Source of the DNA: Mauremys mutica
Taxonomy: Eukaryota; Chordata; Testudines; Geoemydidae
Reading direction: 5' to 3'
Assembly (NCBI RefSeq): GCF_020497125.1
Contig: NC_059084.1
Location: 6,971,501 to 7,035,500 of the forward strand
DNA length: 64,000 bases
Part shown: positions 1-13,800 of the stretch, piece after piece
How the letters are laid out: every line of letters starts with the position of its first letter
How positions within the stretch are numbered: the first letter of the stretch is position 1
The notes under the pieces: model-generated
Told to the model about the DNA's origin: nothing
The model's input: only the letters and a program-made list of their open reading frames with translations
Database searches by the model: none
Made by a program: the position numbers and the translations under genes

Positions 1-1841
1 TCATATAGATTTTGCATAAGTTACTTACTGACACAAGTTAGTAGAAATAAGCGTGGATTAAGCTGATGTTAATGTACCTGACTTAGAGGTTTGCACCAGT
101 TTAACTTAATGTAGTTAAACCAGGGGACTTTTCTTGTATAGATGATGCCTGAGATGAGAATTTGGCCCTTCCCCTTTCACAGTACACTCCTCTTTTTTTT
201 TTTGCTTTTGCTTTTCCAACCAAATATCTATTTTTTTCCCTCCCCAATTTTACTTTGAAATTTGAGGACATAAAACAAATAATTTTTGTATCTCTATGGT
301 TTCTTTCCCTTTTCTAGGAAATGTAAAGAGCAAGCTCTTCAGAACAATAACTTATTAAACTGCTCAGTTTCTGCCCAAGTGGCACATACGAAAAAATCAT
401 CTTAGACGTCCTGTAGGCTTCCTGATTTCAAAAATACTTAAACAAGATCAACCCCCCCCCCCTGGAAATTCAGGCCCAGCCACAACAGTAGCACTTGTTG
501 GAAAATAGGAAAATAAATGGTGTCCTGGAATTTTTAGTATTGTGAACGAAGTCAGTTTTTTATCTTACACCATTCTGCAGGAACCCAATGGGCAGCAATG
601 CAATTATCTGTCGACTCTTCCTTCATTACAGCACTCATAGCTCTTTATTCCCTGTGCTCTATGGCAACGCTGAGAATGGGTATGAAGCATGCTGTTTTGG
701 ACCCAAGACTGATGAGATGCTTCAAACCAGAAATTCTTTACAATTTACAGGTGAGGGGAAAAACCCAAGCAATCAGAGCTGGGCAAAACCCACTGTTTCA
801 TTTCACACAAACGTTAGCTTCCTTTTCAAAATCCCCACAGGTTTGTGCTGTCTCAGTGTCTGGATTTGAACCAACTCCCCAAATGAAATATCATCGAAAG
901 CCTCAAACGTGACCTTCTTTTGCATCAAACTGTGCGGTCATGAGTTTTCTGGGATTTTAATGCAAACCATAAACGGGCACAACTTTGCACAAAAGAGTGC
1001 AATGGCTCCCTGCATGTTTGCAAACCTTTCGACACACCTCTTCCAAGTTTCAAGGCTGTAAGTAACCTAGGTGAGTTGTATGATTTCAAATGTTGTTGTA
1101 AACATTTTCTACAGCTATGAGATTTGCTAATGGGCTCTTTAAATCTAGCAGACAATGGCCCAACGGCTGGAAGTTGAAGGTAGACAAGTTCAGAATAGAA
1201 ACACAGCATACATTTTTAACAGTGAGGGTCATTAACCATAGGAAACATTTACCAAGGGCTGTGGTGGATTCTCCATCACTGGCAATTTTAAAATCAAGAT
1301 TGGATGTTTTTCTAACAGATCTGCTCTAGTTCAAACGGGAATTATTTGGGGGCAATTCTCTGGCCTGTGTTATGCAGGAGGTCAGACTAGATGATCCCAG
1401 TTGTCCTTTCTGGCCTTAGAATCTCTGAATGACACCTAAAAGGGACGGCTTTCATGTTTAGAGTGCTGGAGGCCGGGTATTCCAGAATAACCCTTATTAT
1501 TACCAAATCAAGAAGGTGCTGATTGTCCAAGCTGCCATCATGTAAGGGCACCAGCCACATGAATCACATGGGACAAATTCTCCTCTCCGTTACCTCAATG
1601 TAAATGTGGAATAAGCACGATGACTTCAGTTTGGTTACTCCACATTTACACTGGGGTAAAAGAGAGGAGACCGTGGCCCATTTACTTTGGGCTAAATTCT
1701 CTGCTGGTGTAAATCCACAGACATTACGCCAGTAGAGGATGGAACCTTTTATTTTAGCTTGATGGTGGCTCTGAAGATTGATAACAGAGCTGTGTTTTAA
1801 CTGCAGAAAGGTTATACTTGAAGAAGCAATGTTCTACTTAC
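1..1841 (-). other. COL9A3: Part of COL9A3 intron 22
   Basis: Intron sequence with no exon on either strand that I can support. It holds the CR1 3' end listed separately, a C10 run near 452 and T-rich stretches. The short open frames here have no recognisable protein similarity. Confidence 0.6.
1218..1432 (+). mobile_element. CR1 LINE, 3' end
   Basis: Characteristic CR1 tail: GTGGATTCTCCATCACTGGC, later CAGACTAGATGATCCCAG and TTCTGGCCTTAGAATCT, ending in the short terminal repeat region (ATCTCTGAATGA). Confidence 0.85.
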
Positions 1842-1895
1842 AGATGATCCTCTAGGTCCGGGCTCACCTCTCTCACCAGGGATACCGGCCTCACC
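1842..1895 (-). CDS. COL9A3: COL9A3 exon 22 (COL2), last exon in window
   Basis: A 54-nt exon encodes GEAGIPGERGEPGPRGSS. Donor GTAAGT. No further Gly-X-Y exon was found between 1 and 1,841, so the next one lies left of the window. Confidence 0.92.
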
Positions 1896-4800
1896 CTATC
1901 AGCAATATCAAAAAGTCATCGGTGCTGTTCTTCAAGCAGGAACTTCACCCTTCCCAACCCACTGTAAAACCATTAACTGCATTACAAAGGAGGTCAGTAT
2001 CATTAGCCCCATTTTACAGAATGGCAAACTGAGGCAGAGAGCAGTGAAGTGACTTGCCCCAGGTCACCCAGCAGGCCAATGGCAGAGCCAAGAATAGAAC
2101 CTGGGTTTCCTGAGTCCCAGTCCAGCGTATTATCCTCTAGGGCACACTGCCTCTCTAGACTGCTTGTTTGACCCCACTGCAGCAGGGTAAGTGGTATTTG
2201 AGTTTCTAATGAACTGCCATGTGACTTACATCCCACATCCCACTCCCCAGATAAAATCACACATAATGTGTCTACATCCACAAGTGAAGGACTGTTTTGT
2301 CAGCCCTCATTACCACACTGCACACACATACTTTTTATATATCTTTGTATAAAAACCACATGTGAGTGTGAGTGAGAGAGAGAGACATGTTCATATCACT
2401 TATTATGGATATGCCAAGCTCAATTGTGCCAGAGAAGCAGCATGTGAGCTCAAGCTCAGTGGTGGAACTTAAGAGGCACTGAATAGAGTTTCATGATATA
2501 TATATATATAAGATGTGGAGATACCTACAGGGATACCAGGCTCTCCCGACGGACCTGCCTCTCCCATCTCTCCAGGACTACCCTGTAGTGGGGAAAATAA
2601 ACAGTCAACTGGGCAGAACTTCATAGTCACTTCTGTAACTTCCCCACCAACCTGCTGGAAGGAAAAGCATGAAATTAATAAGTCTTTCTGGGGAGACAAG
2701 ATAGTAAAACGTGCTAAAAGACAGCAATAAAACTCCAAGAAGAGAAGAATTCTTAGAGCATATAAAACTATAGAACAGTTATGCTAAAGTGCACATGCTG
2801 GAACTTCCAATATATTATGGAACACCATAAGTAGCAGGAATTTCCTCCTGACCTCAGCCAGTGATCAATGTACACCCTGAAGCACGAGGATTAGTAGCCT
2901 TTGTATATAGTACGTAATAATGAGGCTGATGCTAGATAGAAGATTGAAAGGGAGGGAAAGTCAGAACAAATACACTTTAATGAGCAATTTTATGATGAGT
3001 TGCCTCAATCTGTTTCAGATTTTCTTTCATCAAACATTGCTGAGAGCCAGCCTGGTGTCTCAAAGTGTAGGAATGAAATGCATTGTTGTAAAGATTCCGT
3101 GTAGCTTATCTTGAAGGGGACTGTTGATGCAGATTTACTGACAGTGCCATTTTACACATAGTGTGTGGCAGCCATGTCAAGTCTTGTGACTTCAGGGTGA
3201 AAGTTTGGCAGTAGAGAGGCAAATTCCAAAATTCTGCCACTGGTAGGGTTATCAGAGGTCTGTTGGCGGTCTTTGGAATTGAAGCAGACTGTCTAAAGAA
3301 ACTTGAGGGATCTTCCCACAATTAAACCCCCTGCACTGGATATTTACTCACTGGAGACTGAACTGCGCATTTTATACTTTTGCATTTCAATTTCCTAAAA
3401 TACCCGTCAAAGTGAGATCTTCAAAAGTCCTTTTGAGAAACACCTGAGAAGGTACAATGTGCACAGCAAGGCGAATATCCACACTGTGTCACCTCGACAG
3501 GTGACTCAAGCAGGCCAGTTTTAAAAAGAAATGCAGGCCCTGATCCCTAAGGACTCAATCCTGTAAATATTTATCCACGTGTTTTCAGCCCTTTGACCTC
3601 AGTGAGACTATTCTGGTGCTCAAAATTAAGCACGTGTGTAAGTGTTTGCCAGATTGGGCCTAAAACTGCAGTGCACTAAGATGACACACCCAATAGTTTC
3701 CCCGTGAAAACTCCTCCTTCACTTACTAGTTCACCCTTTGGACCCTTGTGACCTGGTCTTCCAGGTAGCCCCTGAAAAAAAAAATCACAACAACAGAAAT
3801 TGTGAAATTTGTAGAAAGTAACATTTACTGTTTACTGTCTGATTAAACATATATGGGCATTTAGAATCACAGGACATAAGTTTCTATTAGAGACATTTTT
3901 CCATGTGAAAACAATGGGAGAAATTACCGTCTAGTTCATTATCCGGAGTGCTCCCCATGCACTGCCCACTGACGATAATGGGAAAGAAAGGCGAACATGA
4001 AACATACAATAATAATAATAATAGTAGTAGTTTGTACTTATATAGCACCTTCCATTCAACGATACACTTTACAAAGCAGGGGAGGGGTAAGTATTTATAT
4101 CCCCATTTACTGATGAAGAAATTGGAGATCAGAGATGTTAAAATTTGGCCAACAATGTCTTAGAGTAAGTCAGCATTAGGAATACTGTAGACTCTGGTCT
4201 CCTGACTTCAAAGCCTTAGCCCCTTAAGCTAAGGGATAAATGTCATTATGATGCTAACATTTTTCCTCTTTGTTTTCTTTCTGAAATATTAGGACACACA
4301 CTAGCACCATGGCAACTTGCCTAGGGTTTCAGCCGCTCTGTTGTGGTGGCACTGGGGCAAGAGGTGTGCCATTGTCAACTGAGTCACTTCACACTGACAC
4401 AGCTGTGACTGACACGAGAATCTGGAGTGTTACTAGTTGATTATCGCCAACTGCAGGGGACAGAAATCACTTTATCGTCTCCTAAAGCCCCAGCAAAGTC
4501 TTTTGGCTGCAACTGGATTGGATCAGATCATTTCTCTTTAACTATGTTTCTAGCTGTATTGCCATGGTTTACTGTGCAAATATCCCAGATTGTTTCCAGT
4601 CTGTATAATATACTGTGCACAGACATTTGGTGTTCTCATGTTGCACCATGGGAAGAGAGTCTTATACATGGGCTTAAAGGTTTGAGACACATGGTGAGAC
4701 AAGAGGCCAGATTTTGAAAGACATCTAGGCACATCCCAGTGAGAGTTAGATGCCTCAATGCCTTCCAAAATCTGGCCCAAGATGAGATATAACTATTCTT

Positions 4801-7800
4801 GTGTCCTCCATCCCAGTCAAATGACAGAGAAGTATCACTCCTACATCGGGGAAGATGTTCCAACTCCTTTATGGCAACAATACTATGATACTCACAGGAA
4901 GTCCGTTTGGCCCCTTCTCTCCAGGAGGACCGAAGCGGGCAGCATCACCCTGTAAACAGCGATAGGTTAAGATGGACAATTGACTGATCTGATGCTATTC
5001 ACATTAGTCAGGAGCGACTCTTCCACAAACAGACGTTTTCCAGGCAGGCTTTATTTCCCACCCACCCAATATTTGTAGAATCCAGAATCGCTTGCCTCTC
5101 AGAAAATCTGTGCTCATTTTGATTATTATACCACACAGCGAGTTGCCTAAACCTTCTGACATTTAATTTCATTGTTCAGAGTTGGACATTTTGGATCGGA
5201 TTATCTGTTCACAAGCCAGCTTCAAGCCAGTGCATCTCCACTGATTTCAGTGAGTTATTCCTGATTTACATGGCTGTTAGCGAGATCAGAATCTGCCTTA
5301 AACTTTTATAGGGCCTAATAACGTTCTAAGTCACACTGGCATAAATAAAGGAAAAAACTCCCCTGAAATCAATAAAGTTACATTGATGCAAAGAGAGTGT
5401 AAGCGAGATCAGAATCAGACCTTCGCATACATTCCTGGACAAAGATTCTAAGGGCAGTGCACCTGTCAAAATACACCTGTTGTGTCTGCAAAAACCATAT
5501 GAAGGCCCCAATTGGCATCTGAAGGTGCAAAATGGGTAACTGCAATGCCTGTGTGCACACAAAGGATGAGATTCCAAAAGCATCTAGAGGAAGTAGGCAC
5601 CCAACTCCCATTGACTGTTTTAGGTGTTTTTGAAAACCCTTCCCAGCTTCTAATTTCTCACTTGTGAAGGCTGTCCCTTTTTCCCAGGACCAATAGGTTT
5701 ATTTCCATGAGATCACCTGCCAGGGTCTACTTCAGAAATCTGAACTCGACAGTTACATGTCTAACTCTCTAGCACTTAACAGCGCTTTCCTTGTACGTGA
5801 TGAGAACAAAAGGATGTCTCCACCAATAGCTCTGAAAGGACATTAAACATTTATCATAAGGAGGCCCCTTATACTGCAGGTTTTGCCACAAATAAGTGGC
5901 TTTAGAATTAGTCATTGTGTAATAAGGATCTGTCACTTAACCCTGGTAATATCAGTTAATTCTGTTCATTATGTCACATAATCTTTGGGTTTAATTTCTT
6001 GTTGGGATTTCCCCAGGGTGATCAGTGTGAACTATCTTCCTCTTCTGCCTCAGTGACACTACAGGAAATCTCTCTCTTGAGCCAAAGTCTTTCGATCGTT
6101 GCTTTTTCTTCAGGAAAGTCTATACCTGGGCACAGTGGATGACAGCAATTGAAATCTTTCTGCGTGGTGTTGAAATAGGATTTTACAAACCTTCTCACCA
6201 TCGAGTCCGGGTGTTCCATCTCGTCCATCTTTGCCAGGCATGCCCTGAATAAGCGCACAATGCAGAATAAGATTGTGACACAGACACCATTGATTACAAA
6301 CTCTCATGCAAAGGTTCAGAAACATATAAGGATCAGTCAGTCCTTTAGTGTTGAATTATAAAGTCCCCTAAAAGTATTAGGCTATGTCTACACTACTGCC
6401 GGATTGACGCTCTGGCAATTGATGCACCAGGGGTCGATTTAGCGGGTCTACTGAAGACCCGCTAAATTGACAGCAGAGCGCTCTCCGGTTCACCTCGGTA
6501 CTCCACCCGGAACGAGAAGAGTAAGATAAGTCAACGGGAGACAGCGTGGCGTAGACACCACAGTAAGTCAACCTAAGCGACATCGACTGCGTAACTTAGG
6601 TCGACTTACCGTGGAAGTGTAGAAATAGCCTTAATGAGCAATAAGTTCCTACGAATCCACCACTGGTTATAGGTTTCACTAACTTTGGATATGATGTTGC
6701 AGGTCATCTATTCTTAACCACAATATAAATTCTAGATCATAAAAATACAGCCCAGATTCTAATTCCAGAGAACGCAGCACTAACAAATTCCACAAACACA
6801 GATACACTTCAGTTACCCAATGTCACCATTACTGTCCAATATATTTTAAATTTTAAGCCAGAACCAGTAAGTGACTTGATTATATTAAATTTCAGGGTTA
6901 CATTTTCATATGCATCCTCTACATTTAGCCCTGTGACGTTTTAAGTCTGCAGACCTTTCCATTTAGACAGCCGACTGCAGAAATGCTGCTTGGGCATTAA
7001 ATTGTAGGTGTAACTGTCCAGTCAGATTGTGCAGCCTTCACTCCTGTTAGGAAACAGTCAGGCAAATAGTCCCATCAACTGCAATGGGCCAAATTAACGA
7101 ATGGGCCAAATTCCAAACTTACTGAGGTCAAAGGGAAATTTGCCACTGACTTCTACAGAACCAGCTCCGGGCTTGAACATGAGTATAGATTGCATAAACA
7201 AACCCTCAGTGTCCAGGTTCAGACAACTTTGAAAATGTAGCCCTTGATGTGGAGACTACATCAAACAGAAACAACATAAAAGCTCTTCTAACATTTGCTG
7301 TACTGTAAAGTCATGAACCAGGGAACACAGAGACTTGTAATTTTAAAATCTGACTTACAGGTTCTCCTATGGGTCCACCGGTCCCTGGTGATCCTTTTGG
7401 TCCAGGTCTACCCTAGAAACACACAAGTCATTTATCATCCAGTGCTGGAAATATCCAGAGAAACGGCCTTTAGGTAAAAGCATTAAATAAATTCAACATT
7501 CCAATGTTAACAGTATAGGTTCGTTTCATTCAGTTTGTGTTTGACCTTGAGCTATCCACAGATGGATAACTAGCTCATTTAGAGCATGAGATGAGCGGAA
7601 GATGTGTGCTCATCACGTCTCAGCATCAGCAGCCTGACTCAAATGAGCAAACTCCCACTGACACCAATGGCTGCTGAATCAAGCCCCGAGCCCATAGGCC
7701 CACACTTTTAAAGGTATTTATATGTTGCTCCACTTAGTGTTCTAAGGCCTAAGTGACTTAGATGGCTAGGCATTTAGCGGCCTAAGTCCAATTGATTTTC

Positions 7801-10800
7801 AGTGAGAGACTGGTTTCTTAGGACTAGTCTAGCTATTCACGTAGCTGAAGTCGAAGTATCTTAGTTCGACTTACCTGGCCGTCCTCATGGCGGCAAGTCG
7901 ACTGCCGCAGCTCCCCCATCGACTCCGCTTACTCCTCCTGCCGAGGTGGAGTACGGGCGTCGATTCGGGGATCGATTTATCGCGTCTAGACAAGACGTGA
8001 TAAATCGATCCCCAATGGATTGATTACTACCCACCAATCTGGCGGGTAGTGTAGACGTGGCCTAAGTCACTTTTGAAAATGGGATGTAGCTGAGTAGGTA
8101 ATTTAGACCTTGCAATACTTAGTGGCAGAATGCCTAGACACCATTACAAATGTGAGCCTTAAAGCTCAGCTTTCTCAGAATGGCTGGGAAAATATCCTTG
8201 CTTTCCTTCCACTCACTTGAGCCCTGCTTGATGGGAAATATCAAGGATTAAATAACTAGTCTGACCAATGGAACCAGTAAAAGGATTAGGAGTATAGAAA
8301 TCTTGCTAAACTCTACTCTTGTTCCAACCTGAACTTCTGACAAAAAGATACAACAAATGATTGAACTGTGTACAAGGTAATATCCTGTCGAAAGCTCTGA
8401 CCTATGACCGGATATAATACATGCACAAGCGCACTATTTTCCATGAAGAAAACTTATAAAAGTTTGTTTCTAAAGATCTTTCCTAGATTCATTTTAAGAG
8501 CAGCAATAATATTTTTAACACTCGGATTCACAGAAATAGTAACTACCACTACTTAGTGATTTTCATTCACAGACCCGGAAGTGATTTATAAGGATTAATA
8601 GGTATCATCCCCATTTTACAAATTGGGAAACTGAGGCACAGAGCGATTAAGTAACTTGCCCAAGCCCATCCAGAGAATTGAGAGCAGAACTGGGAACAGA
8701 ACTATCTTCCATCTCCTGATAAGTAGCAGTTGCTACATAAAGACATTTCAGAAGGATTTCTTGCAAAATTAAGTTGACATGGGACCTGGGATCAAGGACA
8801 TAACATCTCACACTGGAAGGTAAATGCAGTGCTCTGAGACCCTATTGGAGCACAGGGTTGAGTTAAACAGATCCAAGGATTCTCCTTGAATCCATCTATG
8901 TGTCTCCTCCCCAGAAGTGCCTCTCATCCAGAGGCATGAAGGTTGTCAGTTTCTAACCTACCTTGAGAATTTTTCCTTCTGCCAGCGAAGCGACACAAAT
9001 AGAATTAAGGCTCAACTCTTTCGTACAACTGCAAACTAGACTTCATGTTCATTATTTTAGTAGGCAAGTGTTTTATTGCACTTACAGTATCCCCTTTGGG
9101 CCCTCTGAACCCTTGAGGTCCTCTGTCTCCTCGGTCTCCCTGGAATGATATAAGAAAACCCATTAACCATCTGCGTCTTGATGACCAGATGGTCTCCATG
9201 CTGTTCCCAGGAATTAGCCATGCCAGGCATGAGGGATGCCCACGTTTCCCTAGGAGCGCTGCAATGCTTTCACAGTTACACTCGCTAACAGTGTGCACAT
9301 GGGTGGGTTGCAATTGGGGCTCAGGCAGTGATCCCACAGGGTAGAGACGCTCTTCCCCACGTTCATCTGAAGTACGATCTTTGTTAAATACGGTGGTGAG
9401 GCTGGAGGGAAACGTCACCTGTTACCACTTGGATGCTGACTGCAGTAGTTCAATGCCTGCTGTGTGGGAAAGTGACAAGACCTGAACTTAGTTCACTTGG
9501 GGTGAATTTCCCCAGTGTAGTGGACCAGCTGCAGCCCCACCATTGGAGGGCGTGGATGGTTGCAAAGCAAATGGGCTAAGGGACTCTGCATCCACCATGC
9601 AACATAGAACTGGGCTCCATATAAACCACAGCGGAGGAGAGGCTTGGTGGCAGGGCAGGCAGGGTGGATGGTGTGGTTACTGGCTCCACAATCCCATGGC
9701 TCAAGTGTCCCTAAGTCTTAAAACAGGGACCTATAATTGGGCAGTCTAGAGAGACTGGAGATCTGCCCACGGAGGCGGTGGGTGTGTGGAATCTGTCCCC
9801 CCACCCCAAGCCCATCACAGTTCTCCTGCACAACTCCCATTCACTCAGGATTTGTGCAAAAGGTTGTGTAATTGCATCCTTGGCACAGAACAGAATATTT
9901 TACCTTGGGGAAAAATGGTCTTCTGGACTGGGAGCTAAACATGGATCTGGCCGGGAGGAGGGAACCGCAGGAGAGCAGATGTGGAGCTTGCTCAGCCTCC
10001 TCTTACCAAGCGGAACATCTCCCCGCATAGAAGGCGTGAACAAAGCACAGAAAAGGGGAGCCCACATCTGCTGAAGTGTGTGTGGAGGGAAAGGTGGACA
10101 ATGAAGAACTATGGGAAGTGTTGAACCTACGAGGGCCAGAATGAGAACTTGTCGGTGGTTGGGGGAGGACAGCATGACATCTGGGGCAGAGGAGATGATG
10201 TAGCTCTTAGTGTGTGTATGTATGTGTGTGTGTGTGGGGGGGGGGAATAAGGGGCTGAGGAAGGTGGGAACAATCCAGTATCAGATGGGAGAGGTACAAG
10301 TGGGAACCAGGAAGGTCTTTATGGAAATACAATTGCATGTGCACATCTCACTCAGTGAGCACTGTGCTGACGTGCGTTCTTTCTGGTGAGGGAACTGGGC
10401 GGTTCTGTTGTTCACTGGCAGTGGAAGGTTTGGCCTGGTGAACGCAAGCATTAGGCACCAATAGTGACATTAGAAGTCATGGCCATGAGGATTCAAAGGA
10501 AACTCTACAAAAGTAAGAATGGATACATACTGCTTTCCCCGGAGGTCCTGGGATTCCTGGTGGCCCTCTGAAACCAATAGGTCCCTAAAACCAATAAAAC
10601 AGCATTAAAATGCGGCCATCAGGACTCTTTTGGACCAAACACCCTAGCCACACCCCTAGCTGAATTATTTTTACAAAGCAAGAACGCACATACATGTCAA
10701 TGGAAAGACGCAACATGCTCCTTAGTAACTGTTAGGATCTTAATAGACTCCAGCAGAGGATCTTGGTCTAAACCAGCAGGTTTTCACTCTGGGTCTCCTT

Positions 10801-13800
10801 GCTGTTATCTCCTCACTAGACTCATAACACTCACAGCTGTGAAGCCTTGGTAACGTACTTGGCCCTACAGAAGGACATGGCATCTTCAAGCTCAGCTGTT
10901 AACTCCTGAGCTAATGTCCAGGCACACCCGAAGAAGACCATGCTGGTCAGCCACCCTTGTTCAGTAAGGGCTTGATTCTACTCTCACTGAAGTCAGTGGT
11001 ACAGGATTGGACACCGTAGGACATCAATGTTCATGATTCTCCTCCCCCCATGTACTAAAAATCTTTGTCCTCCCATTGGTTCTTCAGCTTTTCTTTCCAG
11101 ATGGGAATCACATGCAAAACATGGAGAAGATGTTCCATTCCCCGGCCCTTTGCAAGGCTCAACAGCATCTTCGTATCGTCACAGGAGATCAACTTGTCCC
11201 CCCACGCTTAGGTTATTACTCTAAGATAAGGTCCGATCCTGTGGATAGCCCATGCACAGAACTGCCGCTGTCTTCAAGGTGAGTCCCCTGCCTGGAGAGC
11301 TTGCAGGATTACGCCCACAGTCTGCACCCTCATGGGCTTCCCTTGTCCAGTCATCCCACAGGGCAACGGGAAGTAATGCCACATGTAACTTTATTCACAC
11401 AGTGTCTAATAGCTGCCAAGAATGTTACTCTTGCAGGACATGGACAGGAAATTAATTAGAGGCAGTGACCTCTAACAGGGCCATTGGACTTTATTCTGCA
11501 TGGGTTTAATGAGGGAAAAGTCTAGGGGAAAGTCTGGAGAAGATGATAGTTACTTACCCTGTCCCCGACTGGACCCTCTGGGCCAATGAGGCCTCTTAAC
11601 CCTCTTGGCCCCTAGGTGATAAAAACAACCCGTTAAAAGCCAATCAGTCAAATATAAAACAGTGAAGCGGAAAGAGATAAAAACGGGGAAGTTAAAACCT
11701 AAAAACCAAGGCAAAGAAGCCTTAAGAAACAGTGATGAGCAGAGGGATTTGGGGACGACAACAAACCCTGTCCTCAAGAACCTCTCCCCAAAGCAGAGAG
11801 GGCTCAGACTGAGACAATACAGTCTGGTTCTTCTGTTGGAGAGGGATAGATTCGGGGGGGGGGGTGTAACGGGGTGGGGGGACTTGCCCTTGGGCTGGGG
11901 AGCCTGAGGCCAAGCCAACCCTGATGACAGAATGAGCCCCACTTGAGGGGAATCAGGCAATTTTCTATTTATAGCAGACAGAGGCGGCAATAAGGGAGAT
12001 GCTCAAGAGGCTGTAGCGAGAGAGGCGCCTGCTGGGAAAACCCAGAGACCAGGGGAATTGCTGCAGCTAGGAAGTGCTGGGAGCAGCCTCCTAAGGCAGG
12101 AAGGACTCTGACCAGACGGGGGTGGGGGTTGGGCTGTACCGAGCTGAAGGCTGGAGGGGAAAACTTTTGTGTTTCGCTTTGAACTTTAAGTTAATAAATC
12201 AGACCCTACGGAGGGCAGTTGTGATCGCACTGGAAAAGCCCCGTGTGGGGTTTATTTGGGGATCCAAGAAGGGAACCTGAGCTGAGGTGCTGTGTGCAGG
12301 GCTGCACTGAGGCCACCAGACAGCACTGTGAGGCCGCCACGCTTTTACCATGGGGATCCATACGACCCAGTGCAGAGCTCAGTCCCATTACCATCCAAAC
12401 GTGGCACGGGCCCTTCGGCCTCCACCTGGGCCCACGAGATGGGTATTCACTTTAATGTTTCATCCACAGGATGGCACCACTACCAGGCCCGAAGCAAGGC
12501 CCATGCAAGACAAAGGGAGTCTTTCCATGGACGTCAGTGGCTTTGGATCAGGCTGTTACCAGCAGTGCACTGCCGTGTCCACAATGGGTGAGAGGGGCTG
12601 GCCTGGGACTCGATCCCAGAGCCACATGGACAGACCCCAACCGTTCGCATTTCACACTGAAACCCTGCGTGACTGTGGGGAGCATCAGGGGACTGCTCTG
12701 GTTTGAAAGGCAGATTTTACCTGCAGGCCGACGCTGCCTGGAATCCCTGGAGGACCTGGAGGGCCAGCGTCTCCCTGGGGATAGAAAACCAGAGAGTTAG
12801 ACAAGATGCAGTGATAAACCTCACCCTGGATCCTGGTAACTTTCTTCCCAAGAATCTTCTCCATGCTAACTCTCCCCACCAATCACTTCCCCGGACCCTC
12901 CCTCACCAAAACTATGGCCTCATGTTCTGCCTCTATGCAATTTCTTCCACCCACAAATAGCGTCTCTGTCAATTGGTCAGATAGTGAAGGCAACTAACCA
13001 ACCAACTTGTGTGATCAATGCAGCGTTTGCATGAGCTGCAAAATTAGGCACAGCAAAACTACAGGTGCCAATTTAGAGTCCATGCTTGAAATTTGTGATC
13101 ATAAAAATGATTCATTTTTTTTAGCTGAAATATTCTCTCTCACACATGAAATGATGGAGGCTAATGATCTTCAGTCCACATGCCAAGTACAATCAAATAA
13201 CGGACTTTCCCTTGCTGTCTCATTCTGCCCTGGCATCATCCTGAGAGAAATCCCTTGGTCTTAACGCTTAAAAAAAAAAAATCTAATTATTTTCTTTAAA
13301 CAGAGTTTTACCTTCTCACCATCTTTTCCTGTTTCCCCGGGTTCTCCTTTGTGGCCTGTATGCCCCTAAAAATAAAATCAAGAATGAGCTGAGAGTTTCA
13401 TTATTGCCCTGCAGCAGGCTAAGCTATATAAGAGAGACACAGGATTTAAAGCAAGGCAGGGAACTGACTGAAGTTATTGGAGAGGAATTTACACATCTGC
13501 TGGGTAGCATCATTCCTCATTTCCTGGACGGGCGTTGCATTTAGGATAGACAAGCAGTTGATCAAGACGTGTCCGTGTCTATTGGAATGTATTCTACTGA
13601 AGTTGTGAAGGATGGGTAACATTTTCAAAAATGCCGAAGTCCTATTTTCAAAAGCTTCTTCCAATGGAGACTTTAGGTTCCTGTAACAGGGTGACATGCC
13701 CCAGGGCTAAGCCAGCCCCGATTACAGGACTAGCCACACCTAGGTTGAATCAGGCAGATCCTGGGATAAAAACTGGGCAGGAAGTTGCTGTGGGGTGGGG

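Noticed and set aside
9005..9418. 137-codon minus-strand open frame containing a collagen segment
   Set aside because: Only the 54-nt exon 16 inside it is coding; splice sites bound it on both sides.
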